Shown here: one piece after another, positions 33,072-42,067 of the stretch
Numbering within the stretch: the first letter of the stretch is position 1
How the letters are laid out: the number at the start of each line of letters is the position of its first letter
Source of the DNA: Alteromonas_E sp965248545
GTDB taxonomy: Bacteria; Pseudomonadota; Gammaproteobacteria; Enterobacterales; Alteromonadaceae
Reading direction: 5' to 3'
NCBI GenBank assembly: GCA_965248545.1
Contig: OZ252110.1
Location: forward strand, 3,410,001-3,474,000
Length of the DNA: 64,000 bases
Notes under the pieces: model-generated
Database searches by the model: none
The model's input: the letters and a program-made list of their open reading frames with translations, nothing else
Told to the model about the DNA's origin: nothing
Made by a program: the position numbers and the translations under genes

Positions 33072-33380
33072 ATGCCCAATAAAAAACTAATGCTGAAGCC
33101 GCTCTTTATCGCGAGTGCTGTTGTTGGATTGTCCGTTCTAAGTTTCTTCGCCAATGAAGCGCGAAAAGAAATCAAATACCTGTGTGGCAACTTTACGCCA
33201 GGGGTTTTGTTGGTTGATGTCATCAGGCAATTAGATACGACTGAATTATCGCATTACATTCGAGAGCCAACGGCAACAGGCGAACGAATCGTACAAAGTA
33301 GCGTGTTTCATTTGCATAACCTGCAATGCACGATCGAAATCGATCGCGACCAGCAAGTGGTTAAAGCCAAGTATGAATAG
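33072..33380 (+). CDS. small protein with an N-terminal membrane anchor
   Basis: 102 residues. N-terminal hydrophobic segment ('LFIASAVVGLSVLSFFA', residues 11-27) and a periplasmic part with two Cys (YLCGNFTPG, LQCTIEID) that could form a disulfide. Six bases after the four-TM gene. No family recognised. Confidence 0.5.
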   Translation: MPNKKLMLKPLFIASAVVGLSVLSFFANEARKEIKYLCGNFTPGVLLVDVIRQLDTTELSHYIREPTATGERIVQSSVFHLHNLQCTIEIDRDQQVVKAKYE

Positions 33381-33421
33381 ACGAGTTGCACAGCGTCGCT
33401 AGGAAAAGGAGCGTAGAATCG

Positions 33422-33667
33422 ATGTCAGATATCGAATTCACATCACAAGAAAAAGCTGCCATGGTGGACAAGCTGCAAGCCTACTTTGAAGGCGAGCTGG
33501 AGGTCGAACTGGGGCAATTTGACGCCGAGTTTTTACTCGATTTTATCGCAAAAGAATTGGGTGCCTATTATTACAACCGCGGCTTGCACGACGCCAGAGC
33601 CATCTTTGAAGAACGCGTAAAATCAATTGACGATGATATTTACGCGATAGAGAAAGAAGCAGGTTAA
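33422..33667 (+). CDS. DUF2164 family protein
   Basis: 81 residues from the ATG at 33422 (AAAGGAG upstream). 'FDAEFLLDFIAKELGAYYYN' with 'RGLHDARAIFEE' is the signature of DUF2164, a widespread cytoplasmic family of unknown function. Confidence 0.82.
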   Translation: MSDIEFTSQEKAAMVDKLQAYFEGELEVELGQFDAEFLLDFIAKELGAYYYNRGLHDARAIFEERVKSIDDDIYAIEKEAG

Positions 33668-33674
33668 ACGAGGC

Positions 33675-35048
33675 TCAACATTCAATAATGTTGACGGCCA
33701 GTCCGCCGCGAGCGGTCTCTTTGTACTTGGTCTTCATGTCGTTGCCTGTATCCCACATGGTTTTTATCACTTTATCCAGTGAAACCTTGTGTTCACCGGT
33801 GCCGCGTAACGCTAGTCTAGAGGCGTTAATCGCTTTAATGGCGCCCATTGCGTTACGTTCGATGCAGGGAACTTGCACCAAGCCGCCAACCGGGTCACAG
33901 GTCAGTCCTAGGTTGTGTTCCATACCGATTTCTGCGGCGTTCTCCACCGCTTCAATCGAGCCACCTAAGATTTCGGTTAACGCCCCAGCAGCCATTGAAC
34001 AGGCCACACCCACTTCACCTTGGCAGCCCACCTCTGCACCCGAAATTGAGGCATTCTTTTTGTACAAAATACCGATGGCTGCAGCGGTCAGTAAAAAGCG
34101 CGTTGCAATTTCATCGTCAACAGGTTGTACGAATTTGTCATAGTAGCTTAGGACCGCAGGTAAAATTCCCGCCGCACCATTGGTTGGCGCAGTGACGACG
34201 CGACCACCAGCCGCGTTCTCTTCATTTACCGCGAGGGCAAACAAGTTTACCCAGTCCATGGCTTGCATGGGATCGGCTGATTTTTCGTTTTTCAAACGTC
34301 GATGCAAAGTCGGAGCACGCCTAACAACCCGCAATCCACCAGGGAGGATCCCTTCCGTTTCAATACCGCGTTGTACGCACAGTTTCATCACTTGCCAGAT
34401 ATGTGCAAGCTTGTCCTGAACATCTTGTTTGGGCATGTGAACCATTTCATTGCGCCACATCAGTGAGCTAATGCTGATCCCATTTTGTTTGGCTTGGTCA
34501 ATCAACTCACTGGCCGTGCTAAACGGGTGAGGTGCTGGCGTCTCATGGTGTTCAACTGCTGCTTGTTTGGCGTCTTCAAAGGCTTCTTCGGTAACGATAA
34601 ACCCACCGCCAATGCTGTAGTAAGTCTGTTCAAACATCAACGCATCACCGGCATAAGCGAATAGGGTCATGCCATTGGCGTGTAACGGCAGGGTTTTGCG
34701 TCGATGAAACACGATTGCACCCTGAGTCGGGAATTCAATGGTGTATTTATCATAGATGGGCAATTGTTGGGTCTGTTCGACATTTGCCAGCATGGGCTCT
34801 ATAGCTTCAACCGGAATACTCTCAGGCGATTGACCGTGGAGGCCTAGTATTACTGCCTTACCGGTACCGTGGCCTTTGCCGGTTTGACCAAGTGAACCGT
34901 ACAATTCCGTCACTATGCGCGTAGTCTTGGCAAGATCGCCGCGCTGCGCTAGCGTTTCAATGAATTCATTGGCCGCACGCATAGGACCGACGGTATGTGA
35001 GCTCGACGGCCCAATACCAATGCTGAACATATCAAAAACGCTAATCAT
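33675..35048 (-). CDS. sdaA: L-serine ammonia-lyase (iron-sulfur)
   Basis: Deaminates L-serine to pyruvate and ammonia using a [4Fe-4S] cluster. Seen: 'MISVFDMFSIGIGPSSSHTVGPM' (read as start and Ser loop), 'APTNGAAGILPAVLSYY', the cluster-binding 'GCQGEVGVACSMAAG' and 'CDPVGGLVQVPC'. About 457 residues. The start is the ATG at 35048, which aligns with E. coli SdaA, instead of the TTG four codons upstream. It is convergent with DUF2164. Confidence 0.95.
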   Translation of the reverse strand: MISVFDMFSIGIGPSSSHTVGPMRAANEFIETLAQRGDLAKTTRIVTELYGSLGQTGKGHGTGKAVILGLHGQSPESIPVEAIEPMLANVEQTQQLPIYDKYTIEFPTQGAIVFHRRKTLPLHANGMTLFAYAGDALMFEQTYYSIGGGFIVTEEAFEDAKQAAVEHHETPAPHPFSTASELIDQAKQNGISISSLMWRNEMVHMPKQDVQDKLAHIWQVMKLCVQRGIETEGILPGGLRVVRRAPTLHRRLKNEKSADPMQAMDWVNLFALAVNEENAAGGRVVTAPTNGAAGILPAVLSYYDKFVQPVDDEIATRFLLTAAAIGILYKKNASISGAEVGCQGEVGVACSMAAGALTEILGGSIEAVENAAEIGMEHNLGLTCDPVGGLVQVPCIERNAMGAIKAINASRLALRGTGEHKVSLDKVIKTMWDTGNDMKTKYKETARGGLAVNIIEC

Positions 35049-35167
35049 ACCGAAATCCAAATATCTATTATGGCCGCATATTATCCGTGCAATCTTAGCG
35101 GTCTCAAATTAAAAAACCTAATGCGAAAGATTACTTATGTTAATTGAATGTAAACAATTATTGAAGG

Positions 35168-35743
35168 TCAGTCGGCCACAATGTGGTTGGACAATGTGCG
35201 GATCAGCGCAGCTGTTGCACCCCAGATGTAGGTTTCTTTGAACGGAATGAAATAGATCGGGTGTCGATACGAGCCTCGTTCGACCCAATGAATAAAATGA
35301 TTTTGCCGATCGAGGGCGTAACTCAGAGGAACCTCAAAAGCTTCTTCAACTTCGTTGGTATCAAGTGCGAGTGGGAGGTTGGGGTTGAGCATGCCGATCA
35401 CCGGCTGCATGGTGTAGCCGCTGATCGTGCGATATTCAGGTAATTGCCCAACAATCTCGACTTCCTGTGCTGGGATGCCAATTTCTTCGTGGGTTTCTCT
35501 AAGTGCTGCGGCCGCTGCGCTGTCATCGTGATCTTCCATTCGACCGCCGGGAAAGCTGATTTGACCGGGATGATGGCGTAAATGCAGTGCTCTGCGCGTC
35601 AATAGCAGGGAAAGAGCATCGTCGTGGCGCACGATTGGGATCAAAACTCCTGCAGGTTTGCCCGCGGTGCGCAGGGGATAGTCAGCCTCACTTTTTACCC
35701 GTCGGATGTGATTTAAGCGTTGCAGAAAGTCCGTTTCGTTCAT
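35168..35743 (-). CDS. nudL: NudL-type CoA pyrophosphatase (Nudix)
   Basis: Hydrolyses CoA to 4'-phosphopantetheine and 3',5'-ADP. Nudix box present as 'GGRMEDHDDS' then 'ALRETHEEIGI'; downstream 'YRTISGYTMQPVIG' and 'YLFIPFK'-like 'YFIPFKETYIWGATAAL' match the CoA-hydrolase UPF0035 extension. About 191 residues from the ATG at 35743, which overlaps the pabB stop by four bases (ATGA), giving a pabB-nudL operon as in E. coli. Confidence 0.9.
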   Translation of the reverse strand: MNETDFLQRLNHIRRVKSEADYPLRTAGKPAGVLIPIVRHDDALSLLLTRRALHLRHHPGQISFPGGRMEDHDDSAAAAALRETHEEIGIPAQEVEIVGQLPEYRTISGYTMQPVIGMLNPNLPLALDTNEVEEAFEVPLSYALDRQNHFIHWVERGSYRHPIYFIPFKETYIWGATAALIRTLSNHIVAD

Positions 35744-37116
35744 GCTAATACCGGTAAAATTTTGTTCACCTTGTCTAATGTCTCCTGATATTCGGCTTCG
35801 GCATCGGAATCCAATACGATACCACCACCCGCCCAGCAATGGATGTTGCCATTCTCCGTTAATAACGTCCGAATGCAAATACTGGTGTCCATATCCATGT
35901 GTAAACCGACATAACCGATACTGCCACAATAGATATTGCGTTGGGCACTTTCGAGCTCATCAATAACCTGCATAGCTCTTATTTTCGGTGCGCCGGTTAT
36001 CGAGCCGCCTGGAAACGCATCTCTTAAGAGAGTGAAGGGATCTGAATGTTCGTCCAATTCACCGATTACGGTAGAGACTAAATGATGCACCGCGGCAAAG
36101 CTCTCAAGTTCAAATGGTTTGGGGACTTTTACTGACATGGGTTTACAGTGTTTACTGATGTCATTGCGCAACAAATCGACGATCATCAAGTTTTCGGCCC
36201 GGTCTTTTTCCGATGACACGAGTTCCGCTGCTAACGCATTATCTTGATCCGGAGTTGCACCTCGAGGACGCGTCCCTTTAATCGGTTTGGTCTCTACCAC
36301 GCCGTCTTTCACAGACAAAAAGCGCTCCGGTGAGATGCTCAATATGCAGTTATTGTCTAAGCGCATATAAGTTGAGAACGGTGCTTTGTTGGCCGCGCGA
36401 AGTTGGCAATACGCCTGCCATTCATCGCCTTGATAACGCGCGGTGAAGCGCTGTGCAAAATTTACCTGATAACAGTCACCAGCAACTAAGTAATCTTTGA
36501 TCACGCCAATGTTATCGACGTAATGCGCGTGACTGGTATTGCTCTGCCAAGCAGACGTCAACTTAAAGGCTTGCTCGGTATAATGCTCCGATTCAGGCAG
36601 TATAAACGGCTGAGCATTTAGCGGGCGACAATCATACAAACACTGCTGCTTTTTGTCGTAAATCAGTGAACGGGTGTATAGACCCAAGGCCATGTCAGGG
36701 CAGTCCAATCGTTCACTAAAAGGATAGGGTAAATGCTCAAAACGACGCCCCAAATCATACCCGAACATACCAGCGATACCGGCGATAAAGGGTAAGTCAT
36801 GCTCGGTGTCGCTGTCGATGTGAGTAACGCTGTGGATAAAGTGTTGATGAATGCCGCGTGCAAGTTCAATGGGATCATCAGTGTGGTCGGTAGCGGTATT
36901 GTTGACGTGATCAACGACACGCGTTTGACTACCACGTGTTTCTATCGTGATCGCCGGGGAGTGCAGCAGAATATCGTAACGACTGTCTTGCTCTCGTTGT
37001 CCTGCGCTATCCAATAATAGCGACCATGCTTGATGTGAATAGGGGGCAAACAAATTTGCCATGTCGATGGGTTTTCCGTGAGACACAGCGCGAATAACGT
37101 ATTGAGTGTTTTGCAT
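35740..37116 (-). CDS. pabB: aminodeoxychorismate synthase component I
   Basis: Makes 4-amino-4-deoxychorismate for folate. Chorismate-enzyme core motifs: 'SPERFLSVKDG', 'PIKGTRPRG' (catalytic Lys), 'EKDRAENLMIVDLLRNDISK', 'PGGSITGAPK' and 'IYCGSIGYVG'. 458 residues, matching PabB (E. coli 453). Coupled to nudL. Confidence 0.95.
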   Translation of the reverse strand: MQNTQYVIRAVSHGKPIDMANLFAPYSHQAWSLLLDSAGQREQDSRYDILLHSPAITIETRGSQTRVVDHVNNTATDHTDDPIELARGIHQHFIHSVTHIDSDTEHDLPFIAGIAGMFGYDLGRRFEHLPYPFSERLDCPDMALGLYTRSLIYDKKQQCLYDCRPLNAQPFILPESEHYTEQAFKLTSAWQSNTSHAHYVDNIGVIKDYLVAGDCYQVNFAQRFTARYQGDEWQAYCQLRAANKAPFSTYMRLDNNCILSISPERFLSVKDGVVETKPIKGTRPRGATPDQDNALAAELVSSEKDRAENLMIVDLLRNDISKHCKPMSVKVPKPFELESFAAVHHLVSTVIGELDEHSDPFTLLRDAFPGGSITGAPKIRAMQVIDELESAQRNIYCGSIGYVGLHMDMDTSICIRTLLTENGNIHCWAGGGIVLDSDAEAEYQETLDKVNKILPVLA

Positions 37117-37145
37117 TTTGTACTTAAGTCTTAGGTCGGGCGTAG

Positions 37146-37174
37146 TGCAATATGTCCGATGTCAGTAGTATACT
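37146..37174 (+). promoter_or_regulatory. candidate promoter of fumA
   Basis: TATACT (37169-37174) with a 17-base spacer to TGCAAT (37146-37151), 60 bases before the fumA ATG. The -35 is weak. Confidence 0.35.
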
Positions 37175-37233
37175 GTGGGAATAACTTAAAGCACTAACCC
37201 TATTTACGGTTTTACGTTAAAACAGAGGACCAC

Positions 37234-38763
37234 ATGACTGTCATACGTCAACAAGATTTCATTGAAAGCATCGAAGACTCCCTTCAATTCATTTCCTACT
37301 ATCATCCACTAGACTACGTTAAAGCGGTTGAGCAAGCTTACCTCAAAGAGGAAAGCCAAGCTGCGAAGGATGCCATGGCGCAAATCCTGATAAATTCGCG
37401 GATGTCAGCGGAAGGAAAGCGACCTTTGTGTCAGGACACGGGGATTGTGACGTGTTTTGTTAAAATCGGTATGGATGTAACGTGGGATAAGACCGATATG
37501 ACGGTCCAAGAAATGGTTGATGAAGGCACTCGTCGTGCATACTTAAACCCAGACAACCCATTGCGCGCGTCGATCGTCGCGGATCCCGCGGGCGCTCGCA
37601 AAAACACTAAAGACAATACGCCATCGGTTGTGCATATCGATATGGTTGCGGGTGATAAAGTCGAAGTCATGATCGCAGCCAAGGGCGGCGGTTCAGAAAA
37701 CAAATCCAAGATGGTAATGCTAAATCCCAGTGACGATATCGCTGAATGGGTGGTTAAAACGTTACCGACAATGGGGGCTGGCTGGTGCCCGCCGGGAATG
37801 CTCGGAATAGGTATTGGTGGTACTGCTGAGAAAGCCGCCGTTTTAGCCAAAGAAAGTTTGATGGACCCGGTTGATATTCAAGAGCTGATTGAGCGAGGGC
37901 CTGAGACCACAGATGAAAAATTGCGGGTTGATATCTTCAATAAAGTGAATCAATTGGGCATCGGTGCACAGGGACTTGGTGGTTTAACAACTGTTGTTGA
38001 CGTGAAAATTAAATCGTTGCCAACGCACGCGGCGTCAAAGCCCATCGCGATGATACCTAACTGTGCGGCAACACGTCACGCCCACTTTACATTGGACGGC
38101 AGTGGACCTGCTGAACTCAAGGCACCAAAACTTGAAGAATGGCCAGAAGTCACCTGGGAAGTGGGTGAAAATACGCGCCGTGTGAACATGGATACATTAA
38201 CCAAAGAAGATATTTTAGACTGGAAAGTCGGCGAAACTGTGTTGTTATCCGGCAAAATGTTGACCGGTCGTGACGCAGCGCACAAGCGTATCCAAACCAT
38301 GCTTGAAAGCGGTGAAGGCTTGCCAGATGGCGTGGATCTAACCAATAAGTTTATCTACTACGTAGGGCCTGTTGATGCGGTTGGTGATGAAGTCGTTGGC
38401 CCGGCAGGACCAACAACCGCAACACGCATGGACAAGTTTACCGAGATGATGCTCGCACAAACGGGCTTACTTGGCATGATCGGTAAAGCAGAGCGGGGAC
38501 CCGCTACGGTTGAAAGCATCGCAAACCACAAATCAGTGTATCTAATGGCCGTGGGCGGTGCAGCTTACTTGGTTTCCAAAGCAATCAAGAAAGCGCGGGT
38601 TGTGGCGTTTGAAGATTTGGGAATGGAAGCCATATATGAGTTTGAAGTCGAAGATATGCCTGTAACCGTTGCCGTTGATAGCACCGGGAGTAACGCCCAC
38701 GAAACTGGCCCGGCAATCTGGAAAGCGAAAATCGCGGAACTGGACGACGCACTGTCAAACTAG
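37234..38763 (+). CDS. fumA: class I fumarate hydratase (iron-sulfur)
   Basis: Interconverts fumarate and malate. Single-chain fusion of the alpha and beta parts, 509 residues. The three cluster cysteines are in 'PLCQDTGI', 'GAGWCPPGML' and 'IPNCAATRH'. Beta-domain features: 'LSGKMLTGRDAAHKR', 'YYVGPVDAVGDEVVGPAGPT' and 'TATRMDKF'. A strong hairpin terminator follows. Confidence 0.95.
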   Translation: MTVIRQQDFIESIEDSLQFISYYHPLDYVKAVEQAYLKEESQAAKDAMAQILINSRMSAEGKRPLCQDTGIVTCFVKIGMDVTWDKTDMTVQEMVDEGTRRAYLNPDNPLRASIVADPAGARKNTKDNTPSVVHIDMVAGDKVEVMIAAKGGGSENKSKMVMLNPSDDIAEWVVKTLPTMGAGWCPPGMLGIGIGGTAEKAAVLAKESLMDPVDIQELIERGPETTDEKLRVDIFNKVNQLGIGAQGLGGLTTVVDVKIKSLPTHAASKPIAMIPNCAATRHAHFTLDGSGPAELKAPKLEEWPEVTWEVGENTRRVNMDTLTKEDILDWKVGETVLLSGKMLTGRDAAHKRIQTMLESGEGLPDGVDLTNKFIYYVGPVDAVGDEVVGPAGPTTATRMDKFTEMMLAQTGLLGMIGKAERGPATVESIANHKSVYLMAVGGAAYLVSKAIKKARVVAFEDLGMEAIYEFEVEDMPVTVAVDSTGSNAHETGPAIWKAKIAELDDALSN

Positions 38764-38786
38764 CCCGCAATTTCACGACTAATAGC

Positions 38787-38825
38787 AGCGGAGTTAATCT
38801 CTAATTAACTCCGCTGTTGTTTTTT
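38787..38825 (+). terminator. Rho-independent terminator of fumA
   Basis: AGCGGAGTTAAT (38787-38798) and ATTAACTCCGCT (38804-38815) are perfect 12-base arms with a 5-base loop, followed by GTTG and six T (38820-38825). Confidence 0.9.
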
Positions 38826-38944
38826 ATCTGCTAGTCGGTATCGTTATTCTTCATAGTCGGTTACACATGTGCGCGTGATCACAGGATGATTTGCGCAGGT
38901 GGTGACCCAACATTCATTGGCTTTTTATGTGTAGGATCCTGTAA

Positions 38945-40372
38945 GTGATCGAACTTCCTTCGCTTTATTTTTACCTTTTAGTAAGTGCTACCGCGATTGC
39001 ATTTATCGCATTAATCGTGGGATTTGTGATGCAACGTGCCAGTGCGGCGCAGCAACAATTGCGCGAGCATCAGTTACACACTGACAACGAGCGTTTGCGG
39101 ATAGAAGCTGACCAAAACGCTGATCTGCAGTTGGCATTGCAGCAATCCCAACACAAAGTGATTGCGCTTGAGCAGCAAACACTCTCTCTGCAAGCGCTGG
39201 CAAACGAACGTCAAGAACTCAGTATGCAAATCCAGCAGATGCAGCAGAGCAGTGCGGAGATGCAAACTCGCTATGAAAGTCAGATCGCGACCTTCACGGC
39301 AAATGAAAAAGCTGCCGCTGAGAAAATAGAGTTACTCCAACAGGCTGAGCAGCGCCTACAGCACCAATTCGAAAATGTCGCGAATCGTATTTTCGAGCAA
39401 AAAAGTGAGTCGTTTGCCAAAGCTAATAAAACCGGTTTGGATGGGTTGTTAGCGCCGCTGAAAGAACAGATCGAGGGGTTCAAGCGCCAAGTATCGGATG
39501 CCTATATCAAAGAAGGCCAAGAACGAGCATCACTCAAGACAGAGATCTTGAGTCTTAAAGAACTGAACCAGCAGATAACCGCCGAGGCAGCAGCGCTAAC
39601 CAATGCTCTTAAAGGCGACAATAAACAACAAGGCAATTGGGGCGAGATGGTCCTTGAACGTATTCTAGAGCAATCTGGGCTGCGGGAAGGCTATGAGTTT
39701 GATACCCAAACCTCGTATCGATCAGAAGAAGGCAAGCAGCTGCAACCGGATGTAATCGTGCATTTGCCAAACGACAAAGACGTCATCATCGACTCCAAAG
39801 TATCGCTAAACGCCTATGATGCATACCACAACACTGACGACGTGACTCAGCAAGCCGAGTTCCTAAAACAACACGTACAGTCGATCCGAACGCACGTTAA
39901 AGGGCTAGGTAAAAAAGACTATCAGAAGCTCAAAGGTGTGCGCACGCTCGACTATGTGTTGATGTTTATTCCCATCGAGCCGGCTTTTTTGTTAGCCGTT
40001 GAGCAGGACCCTGAGATAGTCAGCTTCGCCCTGAATAACAATATCATGTTAGTTAGCCCAACCAATCTGTTGGTTGCACTGCGCACCATCAACAATATTT
40101 GGCAGTACGAATACCAAAATCAAAACGCACAGGCGATTGCTGAAAGAGCTGCTAAACTGTATGACAAGTTCAGTGGTTTTGTCGGTGACATGGAAAAACT
40201 CGAAAAATCCATGGAGACGAGTCAAAAGACATTTGCCGCTGCATTCAATAAGTTGTCGACGGGTAAAGGAAACCTTATTCGCCAAGTTGAACAATTTAAG
40301 AGTATGGGCGTACAACCTACTAAGCAGCTACCTAAACACTTAGTGGAAGATGAAAATGAGCCACTTGATTAG
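38945..40372 (+). CDS. rmuC: DNA recombination protein RmuC
   Basis: 475 residues from a GTG with AGGA nine bases before. N-terminal membrane helix (about 8-28), a Gln-rich coiled coil to about residue 200, and the RmuC nuclease-like domain: 'QGNWGEMVLERILEQSGL', 'DVIIDSKVSLNAYDAY', 'DYVLMFIPIEPAF'. RmuC limits DNA inversions in E. coli. Confidence 0.92.
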   Translation: MIELPSLYFYLLVSATAIAFIALIVGFVMQRASAAQQQLREHQLHTDNERLRIEADQNADLQLALQQSQHKVIALEQQTLSLQALANERQELSMQIQQMQQSSAEMQTRYESQIATFTANEKAAAEKIELLQQAEQRLQHQFENVANRIFEQKSESFAKANKTGLDGLLAPLKEQIEGFKRQVSDAYIKEGQERASLKTEILSLKELNQQITAEAAALTNALKGDNKQQGNWGEMVLERILEQSGLREGYEFDTQTSYRSEEGKQLQPDVIVHLPNDKDVIIDSKVSLNAYDAYHNTDDVTQQAEFLKQHVQSIRTHVKGLGKKDYQKLKGVRTLDYVLMFIPIEPAFLLAVEQDPEIVSFALNNNIMLVSPTNLLVALRTINNIWQYEYQNQNAQAIAERAAKLYDKFSGFVGDMEKLEKSMETSQKTFAAAFNKLSTGKGNLIRQVEQFKSMGVQPTKQLPKHLVEDENEPLD

Positions 40373-40390
40373 TTTCAATGGTGTTGGTGG

Positions 40391-41602
40391 ATGAAGTCTT
40401 TTTCAAATAGCGCTTTGTCAGCAACACTGTTAATTTCACTCGCGCTGACTCCCAGCGCAGTTCTCGCCGACGGTCACGAACAGCCGTTTGAATTCTCTGG
40501 CTTTATGCGCTTGGCGGCTGGGTACCTCGACGAATCAAATGCCACGTTTGCCGGTTACGATGATTCAATCAGTATCGACAATCACTCGTTACTAGGGTTA
40601 CAGGCGGATTATCGCATTTCTGATAACATCACGCTGGCGGCGCAATTGCTGGCGCACAGTAATGACGATCGCAATTCCGGCGTCGAATGGCTCTATGCGA
40701 ACTTTACTTTCGACCCTCAATGGCAAATGAAAGTAGGGCGCTTGCGTACGCCTTTTTTCCGCTACAGCAACGTCATTGATGTGGGTTTTGCTTATCCATG
40801 GGTAACAACACCCACACAGCTCTACAATGGCTATGTGTTTACCAATTTTGATGGGGTCAATGTTTCTTATCAAAACTCGTGGGAGCAATTCAATTTCAAC
40901 ATTGATGCCTATTGGGGGACTTACGACGATACAGTGTCGTTAAATGATATTTCGTTTGATTTAGACATTGGTGGGATCGGCGGCGTACTGTTCGCGGTAC
41001 AGCAAAACAACACTAAATTCCGCTTATCATACAACCTGTCAAATGATCTTGAGGCGCATATCGAAGAGTTTGCGCAACTCAGCAGCTTGTATGAAAGCGC
41101 AGGCTTTGCGCGCAACGCTGAAGCGTTTTTGTTCAATGACAGTATCGAAGCGTATTTAGTCGGCTTTGAACACTTTGATGTAGACTACTTTGTCGCCGCC
41201 GAGTTTATTTTTGCTGACTCTAATATTCCCGTGGTGGCAAGTTTCGACAATTATTACGTAACCGCGGGGTTAAACTTTCCGCCGTATCAAATTTTCGCAA
41301 CCTATGCGTCATCCGATGCCGCTTTCGATTTCCCTGATAATGAAATACCTCTCGGGCTGAGCCCTCAGCTCGACCAGCTGTATTTTGTTTATGAAACAGC
41401 GATCAGTCAGCTACCGGTCGATAATCTAGACTCAATTGCATTAGGTGCTCGTTGGGATATTACGCCTACTGTTGCACTGAAAGCTGAGGTCACTTGGCTC
41501 GACGGTCAGGATGGCTCTCAGGCGTATTTCGCCATCAGCGACCCACAAAACTTTGACCGCAAAGCGACCTTGTATCAAATCGCAGTGGATTGGGTGTTCT
41601 AA
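40391..41602 (+). CDS. outer-membrane porin-like beta-barrel protein
   Basis: 403 residues with a signal peptide cleaved near 'AVLA' (residue 27). The rest is amphipathic beta strand with aromatic girdles: 'FSGFMRLAAGYLDES', 'WQMKVGRLRTPFFRYS', 'YPWVTTPTQLYNGY', ending with the final strand 'ATLYQIAVDWVF' (terminal Phe required by the BAM complex). Overlaps the next gene by one base (TAATG). Confidence 0.82.
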   Translation: MKSFSNSALSATLLISLALTPSAVLADGHEQPFEFSGFMRLAAGYLDESNATFAGYDDSISIDNHSLLGLQADYRISDNITLAAQLLAHSNDDRNSGVEWLYANFTFDPQWQMKVGRLRTPFFRYSNVIDVGFAYPWVTTPTQLYNGYVFTNFDGVNVSYQNSWEQFNFNIDAYWGTYDDTVSLNDISFDLDIGGIGGVLFAVQQNNTKFRLSYNLSNDLEAHIEEFAQLSSLYESAGFARNAEAFLFNDSIEAYLVGFEHFDVDYFVAAEFIFADSNIPVVASFDNYYVTAGLNFPPYQIFATYASSDAAFDFPDNEIPLGLSPQLDQLYFVYETAISQLPVDNLDSIALGARWDITPTVALKAEVTWLDGQDGSQAYFAISDPQNFDRKATLYQIAVDWVF

Positions 41603-42030
41603 TGCGTGTTTACCTGTTCCTCCTCACCCTGCTGTTCTCGGTTGCTCACGCGCAAACCGATGAGGATATTGTGGTGGTGGTCAACAGTGAGAGCGAGCTT
41701 GAGCAGCTCGATAAACGCACATTGCGCAACCTCTATATGGGTGGAATTAACCGTTACCGTCTAACACCATTAGCGCTGTCTACTGGCATGACAACACGCG
41801 TTATATTCAACACCAAAGTATTGGGCCTGACTGAGTCTCGGATTCAATCCTATTGGGCACAAATGCGCTTCAGTGGCGGTAGGGCCAGGCCGCCAAGAGA
41901 AGTGACCAGTTTAGATGATCTTTTATCGCTGATTGAATCAAACCCAGATATGGTCGGTTATGTTCCAGCATCATTGGAATTACCGGCGAATGTAAAAGTC
42001 CTATACCACAGCGATTCCCCCACTAACTAA
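41602..42030 (+). CDS. small PstS-like periplasmic protein
   Basis: About 142 residues from the ATG that overlaps the porin stop. Signal peptide ends 'SVAHA'. Contains 'ESELEQLDKRTLRNLYMG' and 'SNPDMVGYVPASLE', the phosphate-binding-protein-like pattern of short PBP-like proteins found beside porins in marine gammaproteobacteria. It is far smaller than PstS, so it is unlikely to be an ABC binding protein on its own. Confidence 0.75.
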   Translation: MRVYLFLLTLLFSVAHAQTDEDIVVVVNSESELEQLDKRTLRNLYMGGINRYRLTPLALSTGMTTRVIFNTKVLGLTESRIQSYWAQMRFSGGRARPPREVTSLDDLLSLIESNPDMVGYVPASLELPANVKVLYHSDSPTN

Positions 42031-42067
42031 ATAGAGTAAAGGTTCCATTCAGCTCGCTGGTCAATCG

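Noticed and set aside
33848..34195. 115-residue plus-strand frame inside sdaA
   Set aside because: Shadow of sdaA; low-complexity Pro/Arg composition typical of antisense frames.
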